From NCBI GenBank assembly GCA_021158245.1, contig JAGGVB010000221.1, forward strand, positions 1-39,237: a stretch of DNA of 39,237 nucleotides. The letters run 5' to 3'. The DNA is from a bacterium (GTDB taxonomy: Bacteria > Zhuqueibacterota > QNDG01). Made by a program: the position numbers and the translations under genes. Below are positions 35,128 to 39,237 of the stretch, piece after piece. Each line of letters opens with the position of its first letter. Positions within the stretch are counted from its first letter, which is position 1. The notes beneath the pieces were generated by a model. The model was not told the DNA's origin. It was given only the letters and a program-made list of their open reading frames with translations, and ran no database searches.

Positions 35128-36024
35128 ATGCTTGGCAATTTTAATGAAATTTTAAATGCTGCAGTAAAACATGGAGGAAGAAAGATAGCAGTTGCAGGGG
35201 CAGAGGGTGCAGCAGTGCTCACTGCACTTAAGATTGCAAAGGAAAAAGGAATTGCAGAGCCAGTGTTAGTTGGTAATCAGAAAAAGATTGAAAAAATTGC
35301 CCAAGATGTTAACTTTGATATAAGTGGTGTTCTAATTTGCAATAAAGAAGATGAAACGGATGCTGCAGAAAAAGCTGTGGAGATCGTGGATAATGGTGAG
35401 GCCTCCGCTTTAATGAAAGGCAAGGTAAGTACTCCGGTTCTTTTAAAAGCTGTACTGAATAAGAAATATAATCTCAGGACAGGAAGGCTGTTAAGCCATG
35501 TAACTCTGCTTGAGCTGCCTGAATACCACAAATTGATGATTATTTCAGACGGGGGGATGGTAATATATCCGACACTTGAACAGAAAAAAGAGATTATAAA
35601 GAACAGTATTGAAGTTATACATAAACTCGGAATTGATAGGCCGAAAATAGCTGTTTTAGCAGCTATTGAAAAGGTGAATCCCGGCATGGTTGAGACTGAA
35701 GATGCGCAGGCTTTGGCAGAGATGGCTAAAACCGGTGAATTCGGCGATGTTATTCTTGAAGGCCCTCTTGCTATGGATGTTGCCATGTCCAGAGAAGCAG
35801 CGGAGATTAAAGGTATAAGCAGCAAAGTCAGCGGGGATCCTGATATATTGATTGTACCAAACATAGCGTGTGGAAATATTTTGGCAAAGAGCCTGATATA
35901 TCTCGCAAAAGCAAGAATCGGCGGAGTAATTGCAGGTGCCAGGAAGCCTGTTATCCTGCTTTCACGGGCAGATAATGCAGAAACAAAGCTCAATTCTATT
36001 GCTCTTGGCGTTGCATCAAGCTGA
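35128..36024 (+). CDS. ptb: Phosphate butyryltransferase, second copy
   Basis: A 298-residue member of the PTA_PTB family, diverged from the first copy across its whole length. Landmarks are IAVAGAEGAAVLTALKIA, ALMKGKVSTPVLLKAVLNKKYNLR, LLSHVTLLELPEYHKLMIISDGG, DVILEGPLAMDVAMSREAAEIKG and GDPDILIVPNIACGNILAKSL. It follows cobO by 23 bases with a strong AAGGAGG site before ATG. Having two Buk and two Ptb genes suggests dedicated pairs for different acyl groups, but which Ptb works with which Buk cannot be read from the sequence. Confidence 0.94.
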   Translation: MLGNFNEILNAAVKHGGRKIAVAGAEGAAVLTALKIAKEKGIAEPVLVGNQKKIEKIAQDVNFDISGVLICNKEDETDAAEKAVEIVDNGEASALMKGKVSTPVLLKAVLNKKYNLRTGRLLSHVTLLELPEYHKLMIISDGGMVIYPTLEQKKEIIKNSIEVIHKLGIDRPKIAVLAAIEKVNPGMVETEDAQALAEMAKTGEFGDVILEGPLAMDVAMSREAAEIKGISSKVSGDPDILIVPNIACGNILAKSLIYLAKARIGGVIAGARKPVILLSRADNAETKLNSIALGVASS

Positions 36025-36053
36025 AATTTCTTATAAGCATAAGGATAGTTTGA

Positions 36054-37115
36054 ATGGTACAGGTAAACAGGGACTGCAAATTTTACAGGGGGGATATACC
36101 CTGCACTTTTCATAAATCCGAAGGTGTACACTGTTCGGAGTGCCCCTATTATACAAAGATCAGTAAAAAAATTCTTATTATTAAACTCGGCGCTATTGGC
36201 GATGTTATAAGGACAACTCCTCTGATAAGGAGATTTGAGAAAGAGTTCCCTGATGCGCAGATCCACTGGCTTACAAATTTTCCTGATGTTGTACCATCTT
36301 CTGTAGATTATATCTATTCCTTCAATCCAGAATCAATTGAAATTTTAAAGAACATGAAGTTTGACCTTCTCCTGAATCTGGATAAAGACCGCGAAGCATG
36401 TGCTCTTGCAAACAGAATTGATGCTGATGATAAAAAAGGATTTGTTTTAAAAGACGGATTTTGTTTTCCTGTTGATCAACCTGCTCATGATAAGTGGCTT
36501 ACAGGATTGTTTGATGACCTTAATAAATTAAATACAAAGAGCTACCCTGAAGAAATTTTTGCAATGTGCGGATTGGAGTATAATAAAGAGGAGTACATTG
36601 TTGAGGTAGAGGATAAAATTGAGTGGAATATACCCGGAACAGGGAAAATAATAGGGTTAAACACCGGGTGCGGAGACAGATGGGAAACACGGTTATGGCC
36701 TGTTGAGCGCTGGGTAGAGCTGTCAAAATTACTTGCTGACAAGGGGTACAGAGTCCTTCTTTTGGGGGGAGGCCAGGAAGATGAAAAGAACAGATACATT
36801 GCAAAAGAGACAGGTGCAATATATTTGGGGCATTTCCCGATAAATAGATTTTTTACACTTGTTAACCAATGCAGCCTGGTTGTTACAGCTGTAAGTATGG
36901 CTTTTCACGTGGCTCTCGGGCTTGGCAAACGGATTGTACTTTTCAATAACATTTTTAATCCTAATGAATTTGAGCTTTTCGGCCGTGGTATAATAGTTCA
37001 GCCTGATGTGCCGTGCAGAGGGTGCTTCAAAGGAAGCTGTGACAAAGATTGTATGATTTTAATTAAGGCAGGCCAGGTATTGAACGCAGTACAGAAGTTA
37101 ATTGAGCCTAAATAA
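36054..37115 (+). CDS. Glycosyltransferase family 9 protein (heptosyltransferase-like) with extra cysteines
   Basis: Family 9 glycosyltransferases add ADP-heptose or related sugars to lipopolysaccharide cores. The 353-residue protein has KILIIKLGAIGDVIRTTPLIRR (39-60), the usual N-terminal start of the fold, and VVTAVSMAFHVALGLGKRIVLF with GLNTGCGDRWETRLWPVERW in the second half. Unlike ordinary heptosyltransferases it begins with Cys8, Cys17, Cys27 and Cys30 in a leader before the fold. It ends with four more cysteines in PCRGCFKGSCDKDC. The eight cysteines could form a metal site or disulfides. An AAGGA sequence lies 8 bases before the ATG. The acceptor is unknown. It follows the second ptb by 29 bases. 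Confidence 0.85.
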   Translation: MVQVNRDCKFYRGDIPCTFHKSEGVHCSECPYYTKISKKILIIKLGAIGDVIRTTPLIRRFEKEFPDAQIHWLTNFPDVVPSSVDYIYSFNPESIEILKNMKFDLLLNLDKDREACALANRIDADDKKGFVLKDGFCFPVDQPAHDKWLTGLFDDLNKLNTKSYPEEIFAMCGLEYNKEEYIVEVEDKIEWNIPGTGKIIGLNTGCGDRWETRLWPVERWVELSKLLADKGYRVLLLGGGQEDEKNRYIAKETGAIYLGHFPINRFFTLVNQCSLVVTAVSMAFHVALGLGKRIVLFNNIFNPNEFELFGRGIIVQPDVPCRGCFKGSCDKDCMILIKAGQVLNAVQKLIEPK

Positions 37116-37157
37116 TCCTATCGCAAAAAGTGCTGTTTTTCCTGAAAACAAAAATAT

Positions 37158-37544
37158 ATGATTAAGCAAAAAGAAAATAAAATTTTAAAGCCAGGGGATT
37201 TTCTAATTGCTTTTGTACTGTTATGCATAAGCCTGGCATTTATGCTTATTCCAAAAGAAAAAGGCAGCACTCTTTATATTAAAGTAAACGAAAAGCTGGC
37301 AGCAGTTTATTCTCTTAATCAGGCGAAAGAGAAACATGTTACGGTTAAGGGCGCTGTAGGAGAGATGCATATCTGTATTGCTGATGGAAAAGCATGGGTA
37401 ACAGATTCAGCATGTAAAAATAAATTATGCGTCAGGATGGGGAAGATAAGCAGAAACGGAGAAGTTATTGTATGTCTTCCAAACAGAGTTGTAATATCTG
37501 TCAAGAGCATAAAGGATAGAGAAATAGACGCAGTTACAATGTGA
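37158..37544 (+). CDS. NusG domain II-containing membrane-anchored protein
   Basis: The 128-residue product has one N-terminal membrane helix (about 14-31) and a C-terminal region (about 60-125) of the NusG domain II type: VTVKGAVGEMHICIADGKAWVTDS, then CKNKLCVRMGKISRNGEVIVCLPNRVVISV. Domains of this type with a membrane anchor are found beside Gx transporter genes, as here, where the next gene starts 10 bases later. The function is unknown. Its cysteine pair CKNKLC is intact. No clear ribosome site was found before the ATG, so the start is the least certain part. Confidence 0.85.
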   Translation: MIKQKENKILKPGDFLIAFVLLCISLAFMLIPKEKGSTLYIKVNEKLAAVYSLNQAKEKHVTVKGAVGEMHICIADGKAWVTDSACKNKLCVRMGKISRNGEVIVCLPNRVVISVKSIKDREIDAVTM

Positions 37545-37554
37545 GCAGAAAAAA

Positions 37555-38055
37555 TTGACAAAAAAAACAACAGAACTTGCAGTACTTACTGCAATCAGTA
37601 CAATAATTTTTACAATAGAGAGTTTAATTCCCAGCCCTGTTCCTATGATCCGGATCGGACTGGCAAATGTTATTACATTGATTGTGCTTCAATCATGGGG
37701 GGTGAGTGAAGCCTTGACTGTTATGATATTAAGAATATTTTTGGGAAGTTTGCTGACAGGACGGCTATTTAGCCCGCTTTTTGTAATGTCCATAACAGGC
37801 GGTATTGCATCAACTTTTGTAATGGCAATACTGATTAAATATTTTCAAAAGAGTGTAAGCCTTGTGGGGGCAAGTATTGCAGGTGCAGCGGTACATAATA
37901 TTGTACAGATTTATACTGCTAATCTCTTGTTCATAAAGAATATAGGCACCACATCAATCCTGCCTTTGTTTATTTTTTCATCAATAATTACAGGTACGGT
38001 TGTAGGGCTATCTGCAATTTATTCCTTAAAAGTTGTTTCTTTGAATACATCTTAA
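37555..38055 (+). CDS. Gx transporter family membrane protein
   Basis: The 166-residue protein is very hydrophobic, with about five membrane helices. It starts with TELAVLTAISTIIFTIESLIPSP and RIGLANVITL, the signature of the family formerly called heptaprenyl diphosphate synthase component I, now described as a Gx or ECF-type substrate-binding component. It continues with ILRIFLGSLLTGRLFSPLFVMSITGG and GAAVHNIVQI. The start is TTG at 37555, without a convincing ribosome site; no in-frame ATG occurs between the upstream gene's stop and this codon. The substrate is not known. It follows the NusG domain II gene and converges with DUF116, their ends overlapping by four bases. Confidence 0.87.
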   Translation: MTKKTTELAVLTAISTIIFTIESLIPSPVPMIRIGLANVITLIVLQSWGVSEALTVMILRIFLGSLLTGRLFSPLFVMSITGGIASTFVMAILIKYFQKSVSLVGASIAGAAVHNIVQIYTANLLFIKNIGTTSILPLFIFSSIITGTVVGLSAIYSLKVVSLNTS

Positions 38056-38861
38056 GCTGTAGCTTTATCCTGAGTATTAAGGAATACTTTTAAAGCTTTT
38101 TCAATTTCAGATAGATCAACAATAGTATTTTTACAGGGGCCTTCTGGTCTGGCGTTTGGTATGCCGATTACAGGAATTTTATCCAGTACATCCTGCATAC
38201 CGCTTAAAAGATCCCGTTCGCATGCAACTCCTATAATTGCTTTTGGCCTTTTTTCGTAAATAAGTTCCCTGGCCCTGGACCCTCCGGAAACAATAAAGAC
38301 CGGAACATTCAAGGATTTTGTGAGAGCTTTTATCTTATCAATATACTCTTTTCTGAGGCATCTCGGAAGAAGAATCATTAATTTTTCAGGTTTCACTTTT
38401 CTTGCAGATGATGTTATTAATGTATTGACAACTTTGACAAATGAATGCCCTATGCGGTCACGTGATATTCCTATATTCTTTGCAAGTTCTAAAACAATAG
38501 GAATCGTAAATGTAAGAGTAAATTCTTTTTTGCCGAGTTTTAAGACAAGGTGTTTTTCAAATATAATTGAAAATACAATCAATAAAAACCAGATGCCGAA
38601 TAGCGACCAGATCAGGAAAAAAAGCACTCCTGCAATAAGAGGTGCAGAAGAATGGATCTGCTGCAGACGGGGGGAGATAAGGTACCAGAAAATGAAAAGG
38701 CCAAGGCCTGTGATAAAGAGTGCGAGAAGGAGAAGCCCTATGTATAGCCGTTTTCCCGTATTGATATTTTTATTTCCGGATAAATCTCCTGTCCATCCAA
38801 GCCATTCATCGCCGAGTTTTCTGTCTTTTGTTTTAATAATATTTTTATGATGTTTTTCCAT
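38052..38861 (-). CDS. DUF116 membrane protein
   Basis: The 269-residue protein has two N-terminal membrane helices (about 39-62 and 74-100) followed by a cytosolic DUF116 domain. The three cysteines of that domain are intact: Cys168 in LLPRCLRK, Cys214 in IGVACERDL and Cys243 in GPCKNT. They could bind a metal or cluster, but no function has been shown. VSGGSRARELI and IPVIGIPNARPEGPC are visible. On the - strand GAGGAATT lies upstream of the ATG. It converges with the Gx transporter gene, overlapping by 4 bases, so no standard terminator separates them. Confidence 0.9.
   Translation of the reverse strand: MEKHHKNIIKTKDRKLGDEWLGWTGDLSGNKNINTGKRLYIGLLLLALFITGLGLFIFWYLISPRLQQIHSSAPLIAGVLFFLIWSLFGIWFLLIVFSIIFEKHLVLKLGKKEFTLTFTIPIVLELAKNIGISRDRIGHSFVKVVNTLITSSARKVKPEKLMILLPRCLRKEYIDKIKALTKSLNVPVFIVSGGSRARELIYEKRPKAIIGVACERDLLSGMQDVLDKIPVIGIPNARPEGPCKNTIVDLSEIEKALKVFLNTQDKATA
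38073..38091 (+). terminator. Weak AT-rich hairpin at the convergent gene ends
   Basis: AGTATT and AATACT form a 6-base stem with an AAGG loop, followed by four T residues, just past the Gx transporter stop and inside the last codons of the DUF116 gene. It may terminate the + strand transcript. The stem is short and AT-rich, so support is weak. Confidence 0.35.
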
Positions 38862-38932
38862 TAATTCCTCAAGAAGATTTCAATATCTTTCGGAATAAAT
38901 TTAGCATATAATTATCAATAAAACAAGCGGTT

Positions 38933-39169
38933 TTAATCGAAAATACGTATTCTCTGAAGGCCGTATTGGCTCAAAAATAAAGTGCCACTGGCAGATATGG
39001 AATCCGCCCCTACCAGTATTTCCACAATGGCGTGAAAATGATTTGACATAAGTATATATTTATGTAATTTTGTGCCACGTTTTGGTTCGAAGCACGGATA
39101 AATAAAAGTCAGCTTTAGCTGAATGTGACTCAACGTTAAGTATATGAAAAGTAATCGATTTCGAAGCAC
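38933..39169 (-). pseudogene. Remnant of a REP-associated (Y1/IS200-like) transposase
   Basis: The 78-codon frame carries TKLHKYILMSNHFHAIVEI in its middle. HFH with hydrophobic flanks is the HUH metal-binding signature of the Y1 transposases, normally YVLMPNHFHAIIEI or similar in RAYT-type proteins. The flanks do not continue into the family, and the catalytic tyrosine is missing. Just before this frame on the - strand is a stop codon, and upstream and downstream parts of a full protein (150-200 residues) cannot be found. It is therefore best called a decayed remnant. No partner repeat or palindrome was identified around it. Confidence 0.6.
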
Positions 39170-39237
39170 TTGTTTTCCAATTTATAACAAAGTTCAATAG
39201 GACTTAAATGCTCTATTTTACTAGTGATTCGGCAATT
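39136..39237 (-). CDS. Possible C-terminal end of a gene cut by the window edge
   Basis: Read on the - strand from the window edge, 33 codons stay open to a TAA: the segment includes TSKIEHLSPIELCYKLENK and CFEIDYFSYT. It overlaps the transposase remnant's start in another frame. No family was recognised. It may be the end of a real gene outside the window or chance. Confidence 0.2.
   Translation of the reverse strand, partial: NCRITSKIEHLSPIELCYKLENKCFEIDYFSYT

Noticed and set aside
35277-36266. A 329-codon open frame on the - strand opposite the second ptb and the start of the glycosyltransferase gene
   Set aside because: It lies wholly opposite two well-supported genes, has no ribosome site or recognisable motif, and its composition (Ser- and Ile-rich) is typical of an antisense frame.

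Overview
The window is a stretch of bacterial chromosome of moderately low G+C, densely packed and read almost entirely on the + strand. Three signals point to an anaerobic, Gram-negative-type member of the Bacteroidota/FCB superphylum or a related uncultured lineage. These are an adjacent PorU-like/PorV-like pair of the type IX secretion system with an FCB-style C-terminal sorting domain, a Bacteroides-like serine palmitoyltransferase homologue, and ferredoxin-linked 2-oxoacid oxidoreductases joined to butyrate-kinase/phosphotransbutyrylase genes. Phylum assignment (for example Marinimicrobia, Cloacimonadota, KSB1 or Calditrichota) is inference and cannot be settled from the sequence alone.

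Layout. (1) 1-1294: a serine palmitoyltransferase-like alpha-oxoamine synthase on the - strand with its own terminator. A 475-base AT-rich divergent intergenic region follows. (2) 1770-5446: thiC, def and ptsI, close together. (3) 5529-5713: a tRNA with anticodon CAT, with a good sigma70-type promoter and an intrinsic terminator. (4) 5717-21151: a possible 15-kb co-directional run of tilS, ftsH, a TolB-N-like/TPR membrane protein, folP, cdaA (c-di-AMP synthase), a porU-like C25 peptidase, porV-like, an Fn3 lipoprotein, an SLBB protein, a sugar-1-phosphate nucleotidylyltransferase and an outer-membrane barrel protein with a C-terminal coiled coil. It ends at a 14-bp-stem terminator. (5) 21251-25760: a giant exported TPR protein overlapping nadC by 8 bases. 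(6) 25995-36024: a catabolic block of POR gamma-delta-alpha-beta, IOR alpha-beta, two butyrate kinases, phosphotransbutyrylase, ATP:cob(I)alamin adenosyltransferase and a second phosphotransbutyrylase. (7) 36054-38861: a cysteine-rich family 9 glycosyltransferase, a NusG-domain-II protein, a Gx-type membrane transporter component and a convergent DUF116 protein. (8) 38933-39237: the decayed remnant of a REP-associated (Y1/IS200-like) transposase and an unidentified open frame cut by the window edge.

How it works together. The block at 25995-36024 reads as a complete route for gaining ATP from 2-oxoacids made by amino-acid deamination. POR and IOR would make acyl-CoA and reduced ferredoxin, Ptb would swap CoA for phosphate, and Buk would phosphorylate ADP. 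Each of the last two steps has two paralogues, suggesting different acyl chains. The embedded cobalamin adenosyltransferase suggests that a B12-dependent mutase feeds the same pathway. The long run 5717-21151 joins housekeeping genes (tilS, ftsH, folP), c-di-AMP synthesis and cell-surface secretion and assembly. No rRNA, CRISPR array, phage region or intact mobile element was seen.
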